Positions 18,029 through 28,861 of a stretch of 64,000 bases of DNA are shown piece by piece. The stretch comes from Clostridium novyi NT. Lineage in GTDB: Bacteria; Bacillota; Clostridia; Clostridiales; Clostridiaceae. The stretch is taken from contig NC_008593.1 of NCBI RefSeq assembly GCF_000014125.1, forward strand, positions 868,001-932,000, in the 5' to 3' direction. The translations under genes and the position numbers were made by a program. Under the pieces are notes generated by a model. The model did no database searches. It had not been told where the DNA came from and saw only the letters and a list, made by a program, of their open reading frames with translations. Each line of letters starts with the position of its first letter. Position 1 is the first letter of the stretch.

Positions 18029-18056
18029 TTGACAATATATATTATGATAGTATAAA
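18029..18056 (+). promoter_or_regulatory. SigA-type promoter of tRNA-Leu(GAG)
   Basis: A consensus TTGACA and TATAAA are separated by 16 bp, 27 bp upstream of the tRNA. Confidence 0.85.
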
Positions 18057-18082
18057 ATTATTTATACAATTGTAATATATAT

Positions 18083-18168
18083 GCAGGAGTGGCGGAATGG
18101 GCAGACGCATACGTTTGAGGGGCGTATACCAATTTGGTGTATGGGTTCAAGTCCCATCTTCTGCACCA
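18083..18168 (+). tRNA. tRNA-Leu (anticodon GAG)
   Basis: An 86-nt class II tRNA with an encoded CCA. The acceptor stem GCAGGAG pairs with CTTCTGC, including one G-T pair. The anticodon loop TTGAGGG gives GAG. The long variable arm is TACCAATTTGGTGTA and the T arm contains GGTTCAAGTCC. Confidence 0.96.
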
Positions 18169-18171
18169 AAT

Positions 18172-18206
18172 AAGTGGCTAAACGTAACATTTTAGCCACT
18201 TTTCTA
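18172..18206 (+). terminator. Terminator of tRNA-Leu(GAG)
   Basis: The perfect 11-bp stem AAGTGGCTAAA / TTTAGCCACTT is followed by a T-rich run. Confidence 0.9.
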
Positions 18207-18258
18207 TTTATATATAAAAAAATGATTTTGGGTATATTAGGAGGATGGCAACAGGAAT

Positions 18259-18693
18259 ATGGATAAGTACTTAATAATAAATACAAAAATTTTACCAGAA
18301 GTCTTTGGAAAAGTGCTACAAGCAAAAGAACTTTTAAGAACTGGTAAAGCTAAAGACATAACTGAAGCATCTAAAATTGTGGGGATTAGTAGAAGTTCTT
18401 ATTATAAATATAAAGACTTTGTATTTTCCGTTTTAGAAGGAACTCATGTGCAAAAGGCTACAATTGGTTTCTTGTTATCGCATAAAGCTGGAACTCTTTC
18501 AAGAATATTAGACAGAATAGCTCAAATTAATGGTAATATATTAACTATAAATCAAGATATACCAGTAAATAATGCAGCTAGTGTTACTATAACTTTTGAT
18601 ATATCAAATATGGTAGTTGAGTTAAATGAGTTTCTTCGAGAGATGCAAGAGATGGACAATGTAGTAAAAGTATCTTTAATTGCTATGGAATAA
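18259..18693 (+). CDS. ACT domain protein, PheB/UPF0735 family
   Basis: The protein has 144 residues. Residues 1-60 include a short helix-turn-helix-like segment (AKDITEASKIVGISRSSYYK), and residues 70-144 form an ACT domain (TIGFLLSHKAGTLSRILDRIA). The UPF0735/PheB family occurs next to homoserine or aromatic amino acid genes and is thought to sense amino acids; the ligand is unproven. An AGGAGG ribosome binding site lies 12 nt upstream of the ATG. It is monocistronic here. Confidence 0.9.
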   Translation: MDKYLIINTKILPEVFGKVLQAKELLRTGKAKDITEASKIVGISRSSYYKYKDFVFSVLEGTHVQKATIGFLLSHKAGTLSRILDRIAQINGNILTINQDIPVNNAASVTITFDISNMVVELNEFLREMQEMDNVVKVSLIAME

Positions 18694-18765
18694 AAAGAAA
18701 AGAGTATTCAAAATAAAAATTAAAGCATACCTTATAATATATTGATATTATTTGGAGGTATGTAT

Positions 18766-19260
18766 ATGAATTTAAACAAAGAAGATACCACTTTAAAAAC
18801 ATTAGATGAAGATTATGATATGGTGCCTATTAATACTTATATTAGAGCAATGAATAATTATAGAATGTTCCAAGAGGTTCAAGGAGGATATCCTAATAAT
18901 TATTTTATGCCACAGTTTAGGCAAAATGATATGGAATGTAATAGTATTAAACCTATGACATATTATAAAATAGACCATAATTTAGACGATAGTAACTCAT
19001 CTGCTAACTATGATTTTAGAAATGTTGATTTTAGAAATAATTTTGGAATGAAAATGATGGATGAAGATATCTATTCTGTTGATAAATCTCGTGATATGGA
19101 CTACGAAGATTTTGTAGATGTAAATAAAATCTTAATGAAAATAGAGAGATATAATCCAGGAATATTTCAATTTTTAAGAAGATATGGTATGTCCTATGAA
19201 GAAGCTAAAAAAATTATAAAAAAGATAATAACAGTAACTCTTATGTATGAAAATGATTAA
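18766..19260 (+). CDS. Clostridial hypothetical protein (164 residues)
   Basis: The start is the ATG at 18766, because GGAGGT ends at 18759, giving 6-nt spacing; an earlier in-frame ATG at 18760 directly abuts that box. The protein is hydrophilic, rich in Asp, Asn, Met and Tyr, without a membrane segment. The C-terminal 50 residues (FQFLRRYGMSYEEAKKIIKK) look helical. I recognise no domain. It is transcribed alone and ends at a strong terminator. Confidence 0.65.
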   Translation: MNLNKEDTTLKTLDEDYDMVPINTYIRAMNNYRMFQEVQGGYPNNYFMPQFRQNDMECNSIKPMTYYKIDHNLDDSNSSANYDFRNVDFRNNFGMKMMDEDIYSVDKSRDMDYEDFVDVNKILMKIERYNPGIFQFLRRYGMSYEEAKKIIKKIITVTLMYEND

Positions 19261-19282
19261 CATAAATTGTTGAATAATAAAT

Positions 19283-19321
19283 AACCTTTAAGTTTATTTT
19301 ATAAGCTTAAAGGTTTTTTTA
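19283..19321 (+). terminator. Rho-independent terminator
   Basis: The stem AACCTTTAAG / CTTAAAGGTT is followed by seven T residues. Confidence 0.9.
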
Positions 19322-19370
19322 AAGGAAAAAATTTCTTTGTGTAGAAATAAAATTAAAGAGGTGTGTTATT

Positions 19371-19880
19371 ATGTTTGATATTAAACTTGATTATAATAAT
19401 ATAAAAATCACAAGTGTAGAAAGAGAAGATATTAAAGATATATATAATTGGATTAGGATGCAAAATAGTTTTTATGTTGAAAATAAAAATATGGATAATA
19501 TAGATTATAGTGAATTTTACGATAGGTTTTTAGAATATTATTTCAGCGAGTGTGAATTTTTTTTAAAAGTTAAAAAAGATGATAAATTAATAGGTGTATT
19601 AAAAGGAAAAACGGAGTTTAAAAATCCAAATGAAGTTTGGATAAGATATTTATTATTAGATAAGGACATGAGAAATAATAAAGTTGGAAGTAAAATTTTA
19701 GAACTAATATCAAAATACTTCTTTTGTGATTGCGGTATATCTAATTTTTATACTAGAGTACAAAAGGAAGACTATAAATACATAAATTTTTTTGAGAAAA
19801 ATAAATTTTATGTATCAAAAACATTAAAAAATAAAAATGAAGAAGTAACCATATTAAAAAAACATATGCTTAAAACTTAG
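19371..19880 (+). CDS. GNAT family N-acetyltransferase
   Basis: The protein has 169 residues with GNAT topology. The acetyl-CoA binding region is seen as WIRYLLLDKDMRNNKVGSKI, where beta-4 is followed by the pyrophosphate-binding loop (RNNKVGSKI replaces the usual RGxGxG). A late FYTRVQKEDYKYINFFEKN strand-helix follows. The substrate is unknown. A GAGGTG ribosome binding site precedes the ATG. The weak Q/RxxGxG motif lowers certainty slightly. Confidence 0.75.
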   Translation: MFDIKLDYNNIKITSVEREDIKDIYNWIRMQNSFYVENKNMDNIDYSEFYDRFLEYYFSECEFFLKVKKDDKLIGVLKGKTEFKNPNEVWIRYLLLDKDMRNNKVGSKILELISKYFFCDCGISNFYTRVQKEDYKYINFFEKNKFYVSKTLKNKNEEVTILKKHMLKT

Positions 19881-19966
19881 TTAATATAGGTATGATAGTA
19901 TAAAAGATATTAATTATAAATATGATTAAAGTAAGAATGCATAAATTTAATATGGGGGGTAGGATT

Positions 19967-20689
19967 ATGAAGTATACTAGATATGATTTAAAGAAAAATA
20001 ATAAAAAGAACAATAGTATTGTATTTGTAGTATCAATTTGTGTAGTTCTTATTGTAGCCTTTGTGTCTGGAACTATGATATCTAATGTATTTATAAAAAA
20101 ATCTAAAAGTACTGCGACTTCTGAACAAAAAAATTCAAAACAAACTGAACAAAATAAAAAGAAAACTAATAAAGTAGATAAAGGTATTACGGAAATTGAT
20201 AACTTTACAATAATACAATGTGGTGTTTTTTCTAAGGTAGAGAATGCAGATGTATTAAAAGATGAAATAAAGCATTTTGGAAATCCATTTATATGTGAAG
20301 AAGATCAAAAGTACAAAGTAATACTTGGAGTTTATTCAAAAGAAGAAGTGGACAAAGTAACAAAGTCTTTAGATAAAGGAAAGATAGAATATACTAAAGT
20401 CAATATAAATCCTGATTTAGAAAACAAAGCAAGTTTACAAATTGCTCAAATAATAAATGCACAATTACAAATAGTACATAGCTTTTCTGATAATAAAGCT
20501 AAATTTGTACAAACAAATCAAATTAAAGAGTGGTGCAGTAAATTAGATAAGGTAAATGAAGATGAAAAAAATTATAAAGTGTTAAATGATTTAAGGAACA
20601 ATGTTCAAAAATTACCTGAAAAAATAACTAGAGATAATTTAGAAGAATTAAATAAAAACTTATACAAAAATATAAAATTATTACAATAG
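19967..20689 (+). CDS. SPOR-domain membrane protein
   Basis: The protein has 240 residues from the ATG at 19967 after GGGGGGTAGGA. It has one N-terminal membrane helix (residues 15-37), a lysine- and threonine-rich linker, then a SPOR-like domain at about residues 75-140 (FTIIQCGVFSKVENADVLKDE, repeated as KYKVILGVYSKEEVDKV). The C-terminal 100 residues are helical. SPOR domains bind denuded peptidoglycan, often at division septa or in the spore cortex. A division or spore role fits the neighbouring cell-wall genes but is inferred. Confidence 0.85.
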   Translation: MKYTRYDLKKNNKKNNSIVFVVSICVVLIVAFVSGTMISNVFIKKSKSTATSEQKNSKQTEQNKKKTNKVDKGITEIDNFTIIQCGVFSKVENADVLKDEIKHFGNPFICEEDQKYKVILGVYSKEEVDKVTKSLDKGKIEYTKVNINPDLENKASLQIAQIINAQLQIVHSFSDNKAKFVQTNQIKEWCSKLDKVNEDEKNYKVLNDLRNNVQKLPEKITRDNLEELNKNLYKNIKLLQ

Positions 20690-20834
20690 ATATTACATAA
20701 GCTATGCAAGGTATTATAATACAAATTTGTATTATGTTATTTAAGTAAAATTAATAAAAATGTAACTATATATACTTGTTTAAGGCACTATTAAGTGATA
20801 AACTATATAGGATAAAAAGTTAAAAGGGGAATAT

Positions 20835-21095
20835 ATGGTGAAAGGCAGTAATAAGAGTGGTTTTTTCATATTTATTATTTTGCTAGGAGGAATATGTGGA
20901 AGTTTTATTGGTGAAATTTTAGGAAATAGTATAACCCCCCTAGGCTTTTTGAAAGCTACATATCCTATTGGTACAGCAAGTCCATTTGTACTAAATTTAA
21001 AGGTAGTTGAGCTTACATTTGGTGTAAACTTTTATGTTAATGTAATGGCAATTGTGGGTGTTATTATCGCTATACTACTTTATAGAAAATATTAG
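20835..21095 (+). CDS. DUF4321 membrane protein
   Basis: The protein has 86 residues with two hydrophobic segments (residues 9-30 and 62-84), each glycine-rich ([20 protein letters not shown]). It matches the small DUF4321 family that sits directly upstream of maf in clostridia. AAAAGGGG precedes the ATG. Its stop lies 10 bp before the maf start, so the two are probably co-transcribed. Function is unknown. A perfect 20-bp palindrome upstream at 20716-20735 may be an operator. Confidence 0.82.
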   Translation: MVKGSNKSGFFIFIILLGGICGSFIGEILGNSITPLGFLKATYPIGTASPFVLNLKVVELTFGVNFYVNVMAIVGVIIAILLYRKY

Positions 21096-21105
21096 GAGTG
21101 ATCAC

Positions 21106-21681
21106 ATGAAAGTGATATTGGCATCGGCTTCTGAGAGAAGACAAGAACTTTTAAAAAGAATAATTGATGATTTTGAAATCATAGTAAGTGACTTTGATGA
21201 AAGTACCGTTAAGTTTAATGGAGATTTTAGTGTGTATGTGCAAGAACTTGCAAAGGGAAAAGCTGAATCAGTAGCAAAGGATATAAAAGAAGATGCTATA
21301 GTAATAGGATGTGATACAATAGTAGCTTTTAATGGAAAAGTGCTAGGCAAACCTAAGGATGAAACTCATGCTTTTAATATGTTAAAAGCTTTAAGCGGAA
21401 ATGTACACAGTGTATATTCAGGTATTGCTGTACTAGATACTAAAAATAACAATATTAGTACGGAGAGTGTATGTACTAATGTTAAATTTTCAACAATAAC
21501 TAACGAGAAGATAAATAAGTATATATCTACAAAGGAACCTATGGACAAAGCTGGAGCCTATGGCATTCAAGGTTTGGGGGGAGTCTTTGTAGAAGAAATA
21601 AATGGGGATTACTACAATGTTGTAGGACTTCCTCTAAATAGATTATATAAGATATTTGGGGATATGGGGGTAAATCTATAA
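21106..21681 (+). CDS. maf: Maf-type nucleoside triphosphate pyrophosphatase
   Basis: The protein has 191 residues from the ATG at 21106, where [15 protein letters not shown] gives the SxSxRR substrate-binding motif. Further motifs are [18 protein letters not shown] and [10 protein letters not shown], both typical of Maf. These enzymes hydrolyse non-canonical nucleotides (dTTP/UTP or modified pyrimidines) and are linked to septum control. A longer upstream reading frame has no ribosome binding site of its own, while TAGGAGTG lies before this ATG. It belongs to the shape operon with radC and mreB. Confidence 0.95.
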   Translation: MKVILASASERRQELLKRIIDDFEIIVSDFDESTVKFNGDFSVYVQELAKGKAESVAKDIKEDAIVIGCDTIVAFNGKVLGKPKDETHAFNMLKALSGNVHSVYSGIAVLDTKNNNISTESVCTNVKFSTITNEKINKYISTKEPMDKAGAYGIQGLGGVFVEEINGDYYNVVGLPLNRLYKIFGDMGVNL

Positions 21682-21697
21682 AAGAGGAGTATATAAA

Positions 21698-23532
<1,835 letters not shown>

Positions 23533-23542
23533 AAGGCTATAT

Positions 23543-24400
23543 ATGGGAATATTCAAAAATAAACTGACAGTTACTGTTATTGTGCTGTCAGTTAGCTTTT
23601 TAATATTAATTGGTTATACTGTAGGAAAAGAAAAAATGTCTACTGCGGGCAATGGTATGGGTATGGTTTTAAATTCAGTACAGGGTGTTGTTTATAAATT
23701 TAATAATAAAGTAAAAAGTAATGTTAATTTTGTATTTCATTTTAAAGATGTAAAAGAAGAAAATAAAAGATTAAGAGAAGAAAATACTAAATTAAAAGAT
23801 AAAGCTTTACAATACGATACTTTAGCTAAAGAAAATGAAAGATTTAAAAAGATGGTAGATTTTAAAGAACAAAAATCTGAATATAACTATATAGGTTGCG
23901 ATATAATAGGAAAAAGCGGCGAAAATTGGTTAGATGGATTTGTTATAAATAGAGGTGCCAGCGACGGAATAAAAAAGAAAATGGTTGTAGTAACTGGCGA
24001 TGGCTTAGTTGGACAGGTTACTTCTGTAGGTAGCAACTGGTCTATAGTACAGTCAATAATTAATGAAAATATACAAGTAGCTGGAATGGTAAATAGTACA
24101 AGAGAAAATGATGGTGTTGTAAAAGGATTTAGAGATTATAGTAATAAATTACTTGCAAAACTTTATTTCCTACCATTAGATTCTAAAGTTAAAAAAGGTG
24201 ATGTTATATTAACATCTGGATTAGGACCTTTTTATCCTAAAGATATAAAAATAGGTACTGTTATTGATGTAGAAGAAGACAAGGGTAAATTAATAAAAAA
24301 TGCAGTAATTGAACCAAGTGTTGATTTTAACAAACTTGAGGAATTATTTGTTGTAGTTCCTAAAGATGGTGAAGCTACATATTCAGGGGATGAAAAATGA
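23543..24400 (+). CDS. mreC: Rod shape-determining protein MreC
   Basis: The protein has 285 residues with one N-terminal membrane helix (about residues 8-28), a coiled coil with heptads (KEENKRLREENTKLKDKAL) and a C-terminal double beta-barrel domain (GLVGQVTSVGSNWSIVQSI, LTSGLGPFYPKDIKIG). It links MreB and the PBP outside the membrane. It begins 10 bp after mreB and overlaps mreD by 4 bp. Confidence 0.95.
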   Translation: MGIFKNKLTVTVIVLSVSFLILIGYTVGKEKMSTAGNGMGMVLNSVQGVVYKFNNKVKSNVNFVFHFKDVKEENKRLREENTKLKDKALQYDTLAKENERFKKMVDFKEQKSEYNYIGCDIIGKSGENWLDGFVINRGASDGIKKKMVVVTGDGLVGQVTSVGSNWSIVQSIINENIQVAGMVNSTRENDGVVKGFRDYSNKLLAKLYFLPLDSKVKKGDVILTSGLGPFYPKDIKIGTVIDVEEDKGKLIKNAVIEPSVDFNKLEELFVVVPKDGEATYSGDEK

Positions 24401-24888
24401 AAAGAGTAGTTACTGTTGCATTAATATTAATATTACTCACAATATTAGATAATTCATTAATGCCTTTTTTATCAATAAAGCATATTTACCCTAGTCTAGT
24501 ATTTATATTTGTAGTTTTTTATTCAATAATAAATGGCAATGTAAGTGCTGTTTATGTAGGAGTATTTTCTGGTTTGTTACAAGATGTATATATTATGAAT
24601 GGTATTGGTATCAATATGTTTATAAATATGGTTATTTGTTTAATTGCAGCTGAAATCGGAAAAAATATATTTAAAGATAAATCAGTTATACCTATAATAA
24701 CTTGTTTTGGACTTAGTATATTAAAGGGTATTTTGATGTTTATAATATTATATTTAGTTGGACAACGTTTTTATGTTAATACTATTCTATATGTAAGCTT
24801 ATACAATATGATAATTTCTATTTTAATATATAAAAAGGTTTATAGACTATGTCAAAAAGATTTTATGATTAAAAAATGGAGATTTTAG
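24397..24888 (+). CDS. mreD: Rod shape-determining protein MreD
   Basis: The protein has 163 residues and is almost wholly hydrophobic with five predicted membrane helices. It has the family-typical start (VTVALILILLTILDNSLMPF) and FSGLLQDVYIMNGIGINMF. It is coupled to mreC by an ATGA overlap. MreD is the integral membrane partner of the elongation complex. Confidence 0.93.
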   Translation: MKRVVTVALILILLTILDNSLMPFLSIKHIYPSLVFIFVVFYSIINGNVSAVYVGVFSGLLQDVYIMNGIGINMFINMVICLIAAEIGKNIFKDKSVIPIITCFGLSILKGILMFIILYLVGQRFYVNTILYVSLYNMIISILIYKKVYRLCQKDFMIKKWRF

Positions 24889-24903
24889 AAATGGTGATTG
24901 ATT

Positions 24904-27900
24904 ATGATAGGTAAATTTAAAAGACATAAAAATTTAATCAAGAAGAGAAAAGATAATAAATTTGATAGATATACAGCTTTAACTGTAGTTATGGTATTTA
25001 TTTTTTCATTGATTTTATCAAAACTTGTCTACCTACAAATAGTAAAAGCAGACGAATATAGGGATATGACTAGTAAAAAATCCATTAGAAATATACCCAT
25101 TACACCACCAAGAGGAAATATAATAGATTGTAACGGGAAAGTATTTGCAGATAGTAGTCAAGGATATACTTTAGCTTTTACTGAAACAGATGACAGTAAA
25201 GAAAATTTCTTTTCAACAATGAAGAAAGTGTTTAAAATATTAGATGAAAATAGTGAAGTTGTACAGGATGCATTCGAATTAAAGATAGATCCATTTAGAT
25301 TTGAATTTAGTACAAATAATGAAAAAGCTAGAAACATTATTGAACTTAGATTTAAAAAAGATAGAGGAATGAATGAAAAAGTACAAAAGGAACTATTTCC
25401 AGATAAAAAAACAGATGAGTTAACAGAAGATGATAAAAAGAAAATAGATGAAGAATTATTAAAAAAGACACCAGAAGAAACTTTTAATTATCTTTTAGAT
25501 TTATATAAAATAAATGCAGAAGAAAACAAAATAGCATATACTGAGTTATTTGATAATATAAGAAAAGAAGCTAATGGAGAAGCTCGTTTTAAAGAATATC
25601 TAAAATCTTATGATATTAAAGAGAAAGATAAAAAAAAGCAATATGAGCAATTATATAAAAATTTAGACAAAGACAAAGTTTATGAAGGTTTATTAAAATC
25701 TTATAATATAACTAAAGATAGATTTTCTTTAGATGAAAAAAGAAAATTTATTATGATAAAAGATTCTATAAAGCTTCAAAGTTCTTATGGATTCAAACCA
25801 GTAGTTATTGCATCTAATATAAAAAGAAATACAGCCTTTATATTTATGCAACAATACGAAGAACTACCAGGTATAGAAGTTACAGTAGACCCTGTAAGAG
25901 AGTATCAATATAATGAAGTTGGTTCTAGTTTCCTTGGATATTTATCTAAAATAAATCCTTCTCAACAGAAAAAATATGAAGAAAAAGGATATGATCCAAG
26001 TAGTGACTATATTGGTTCAGATGGTATAGAAGGTGCTTTTGAAAGTACACTTAGAGGTTCTAAAGGAACTAAAATAGTTCAAATAAATAAATACGGAAGA
26101 ATAATGAGAGAGCTTGGAAGAAAAGAACCTTATCCAGGTAAAACCGTAAAACTTACAATAGACGCTGAACTTCAAAATACAACAGAAAAAGCATTAGATG
26201 ATACAATGAAATATCTTCAATCCATAGGTAGACATGGAGATGTTGATACTACAAATGCTACAAGAGGTGCATCTGTAGTTATAGATGTTAAAACTGGAAA
26301 AGTATTAGCTATGGCAAGTAGACCAGGATATGATGCCAATTTATTTGCAGTGCCAGGTAAACTTACGCCAGAACTTCAAAAACAATTTTTTAGTCCTGAC
26401 TTAGGTGAGTTTGGAAAACAATATGTGTCAAAACTACTTAGAAGAAGTTATGAAGCAAATCAGGCTTATAGTGGAAAATCTATAGATGAAATAGTGGATA
26501 TATTATTTCCTATAGATAAAGGTATAGCTAATAATAAAACTATAAGACAGGATTATCATGATATATATCCTAAGCCACTTTACAATTATGCTACAAAAAC
26601 TCTAGCGCCTCCTGGATCTACATTTAAGCCACTTACAGCTGTAGCAGGGCTGGAAGAAGGCGTAATTGAACCAGGACAGACTATGGAGTGTCCATATATA
26701 TTTACTAAACATAATTACAAAGGTAAAAACTTTAATTCACATAGTTATTCAGGCGTTGATGTTACAATGGCTCTTGAACAATCTATTAACTATTTCTTCT
26801 TTGAAGTTGGAGACAGATTATACCAACAAAGAAAACAATATAATGGTGGATTTGATGCAATTGCTCATTATGCATGGCAATTTGGACTTGGTGCACCAGC
26901 TGGAGTTAATCCTTCAACTGGAATAGAAATAAGTGAAAAGTTCGGTCAAGTATACAATTTAGAATCAGGAAGAACAATATTTTCATCATTATATATGAAT
27001 TCTTTACTAGGATTACTTGCTAAAGGAACAGATACTAGAACACCTAATTATAGAATACATTACATAGGAATAAATATAACCGATATGCCTAGTGATTCAG
27101 ATGAGGTTAAAGCTATAAAGGAAAAACTTAGAGCAAGAATAATTGATGAAATGAAGTATAAGAAACGTGGAATAGATGATATAAAAAATATTTTAATCGA
27201 ACTTTCTACAAAAGATGCTTCTCTAAAAGAAAAGTATGATAAAGGATATGAAGATTACTTAAATACTTATTCAGGTGATGAAAGAAAGAAATTTACTAAA
27301 GAAAAGTTTATAAGTGACCAAATTGAACAAGCAACGGCAGCTATTTCATATTCAATAGATGATGGTAACTTTAATATAAACAACCAAAATAACGTATATG
27401 ATGCTTCAATAGGTCAGGGAACTAACCAATTTACGCCTGTTCAGATGGCAAATTATGTTGCTACATTAGTAAATGGAGGAAGTAGATTTAAAGTTCATTT
27501 AGTAGATAGTATTTTAGACCAAGATGGTAAAGTAGTTAAAGAATTTAAACCAGAAATAGTAGAAAAGGTTAATCTAAAACAAAGTACTATAAATACTGTA
27601 AAGAATGGTATGAGGGACGTTGTAAATGAAGGTACAGCAAGAGCTGCACTTGGAAACTTCCCAATATCAAATGGTGGTAAGACAGGATCTGCCACTGTAT
27701 CAAGTGTCCAAGATCAATTTGGAAGAACTTCTTATGCGGTATTCGTAGGATTTGCTCCTTTTGATAATCCAGAAATAGCTATTTGCACTATTATCTTTGA
27801 TGGTGGTCACGGTGGTGAGGCAGCATCTGTTGCAAGAGCTGTATATGAACAATATTTCAAAGAGAGATTACAAAAGGAATATCCAGGATATAAACCAAGA

Positions 27901-28053
27901 TACAACTACGAACTTAAATCTAACAAAGAGAAAGAAAAATCAGAAGATGAGAAGAATAAGGATGCACAAAGTAAAGAAGCTGAAAACAAAGAGAAAGAAA
28001 ATGAAAATACAGAAACTGAAAATCAGCCTAATACAGAAAGTAATGGACAATAA
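24904..28053 (+). CDS. Penicillin-binding protein 2 (MrdA-type transpeptidase), long form
   Basis: The protein has 1049 residues from the ATG at 24904. One N-terminal membrane helix (about residues 30-50) is followed by a dimerisation or pedestal domain and a transpeptidase domain. The active-site triads are S572-T-F-K575 (PGSTFKP), S627-I-N (EQSINYF) and K926-T-G (GGKTGSA). It crosslinks peptidoglycan during elongation with RodA. The family is normally 600-750 residues. The excess is a lysine/glutamate-rich insertion at about residues 120-290 and extra blocks inside the transpeptidase domain. The tail after residue 1000 is a low-complexity Lys/Glu/Asn run. It lies last in the mre operon. Confidence 0.93.
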   Translation: MIGKFKRHKNLIKKRKDNKFDRYTALTVVMVFIFSLILSKLVYLQIVKADEYRDMTSKKSIRNIPITPPRGNIIDCNGKVFADSSQGYTLAFTETDDSKENFFSTMKKVFKILDENSEVVQDAFELKIDPFRFEFSTNNEKARNIIELRFKKDRGMNEKVQKELFPDKKTDELTEDDKKKIDEELLKKTPEETFNYLLDLYKINAEENKIAYTELFDNIRKEANGEARFKEYLKSYDIKEKDKKKQYEQLYKNLDKDKVYEGLLKSYNITKDRFSLDEKRKFIMIKDSIKLQSSYGFKPVVIASNIKRNTAFIFMQQYEELPGIEVTVDPVREYQYNEVGSSFLGYLSKINPSQQKKYEEKGYDPSSDYIGSDGIEGAFESTLRGSKGTKIVQINKYGRIMRELGRKEPYPGKTVKLTIDAELQNTTEKALDDTMKYLQSIGRHGDVDTTNATRGASVVIDVKTGKVLAMASRPGYDANLFAVPGKLTPELQKQFFSPDLGEFGKQYVSKLLRRSYEANQAYSGKSIDEIVDILFPIDKGIANNKTIRQDYHDIYPKPLYNYATKTLAPPGSTFKPLTAVAGLEEGVIEPGQTMECPYIFTKHNYKGKNFNSHSYSGVDVTMALEQSINYFFFEVGDRLYQQRKQYNGGFDAIAHYAWQFGLGAPAGVNPSTGIEISEKFGQVYNLESGRTIFSSLYMNSLLGLLAKGTDTRTPNYRIHYIGINITDMPSDSDEVKAIKEKLRARIIDEMKYKKRGIDDIKNILIELSTKDASLKEKYDKGYEDYLNTYSGDERKKFTKEKFISDQIEQATAAISYSIDDGNFNINNQNNVYDASIGQGTNQFTPVQMANYVATLVNGGSRFKVHLVDSILDQDGKVVKEFKPEIVEKVNLKQSTINTVKNGMRDVVNEGTARAALGNFPISNGGKTGSATVSSVQDQFGRTSYAVFVGFAPFDNPEIAICTIIFDGGHGGEAASVARAVYEQYFKERLQKEYPGYKPRYNYELKSNKEKEKSEDEKNKDAQSKEAENKEKENENTETENQPNTESNGQ

Positions 28054-28065
28054 TATATAATATAC

Positions 28066-28096
28066 AAAAAACCAGATAATTTTATCTGGTTTTTTG
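28066..28096 (+). terminator. Terminator of the mre-PBP2 operon
   Basis: The stem AAAAAACCAGATA / TATCTGGTTTTTT has a 4-nt loop. Confidence 0.92.
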
Positions 28097-28213
28097 TAGT
28101 TAAATTATATAATATATATATTAGTAATATATTTGAAGTTTATTATATATAAAAGAAGGAATTAGTAAAAATGTGTTGAAATATATTAAGTAAGGCTGTT
28201 ATGGAGGTTTAAT

Positions 28214-28846
28214 ATGGTTAGGGACAGTATAGTAGTAAAAGGAAATAGAGAAGGTTTAAATGTTATAATTGATATGAATAAATTTCAAAATTTTGATGAA
28301 ATGCTTGAAATTTTTATACATAAGTTGTCCATAGGAAAGAAATTCTATAAGGGATCTACGATAATAATCACAACCCAATTAAAAGAATTTAATGAAAAGC
28401 AAATATCAAAGTTTGAAGAAGTTTTATTTGAAGATTTCCTTATAAAAGATTGTATATTTAAAGATATAAGGGAAACAAAAAATAAGGTTTTTACAGGAGT
28501 TTATGAAGGTCGTACAAAATTTTATCGTAGGACTTTAAGAAGTGGACAAGTAATAAATTATCCGGGAAACATAGTCATAGTAGGAGATGTGAATCCTGGA
28601 TCAGAAGTTTATGCTGGTGGGAATGTAATAGTTATAGGAAATTTGTGTGGAGAAGTTCATGCTGGAGCATCAGGAAATACTAAAGCCATAATAGCAGCTT
28701 TTAAACTTCAACCAAGTATACTTCAAATTGCCAATATAATGACTAGATCACCAGAGGATGGACCTAAACCTTCGTACCCTGAAGTTGCAAGAATAAAAGA
28801 TGGAATTATAATAGTAGAACCTTATTTACCGAACAAATTTGTATAA
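28214..28846 (+). CDS. minC: Septum site-determining protein MinC
   Basis: The protein has 210 residues. The N-terminal domain inhibits FtsZ, and the C-terminal beta-helix (RSGQVINYPGNIVIVGDVNPG, AGGNVIVIGNLCGEVHAG) is the MinD-binding domain with the RSGQ motif intact. GGAGG lies 7 nt before the ATG. It heads the minCDE cluster, with minD 15 bp downstream. Confidence 0.95.
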   Translation: MVRDSIVVKGNREGLNVIIDMNKFQNFDEMLEIFIHKLSIGKKFYKGSTIIITTQLKEFNEKQISKFEEVLFEDFLIKDCIFKDIRETKNKVFTGVYEGRTKFYRRTLRSGQVINYPGNIVIVGDVNPGSEVYAGGNVIVIGNLCGEVHAGASGNTKAIIAAFKLQPSILQIANIMTRSPEDGPKPSYPEVARIKDGIIIVEPYLPNKFV

Positions 28847-28861
28847 TGGAGGAAAGAAAGT

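Noticed and set aside
18062..18325. Reverse-strand open frame covering tRNA-Leu(GAG)
   Set aside because: It lies antisense to a clear tRNA gene and its promoter and terminator. It has no ribosome binding site.
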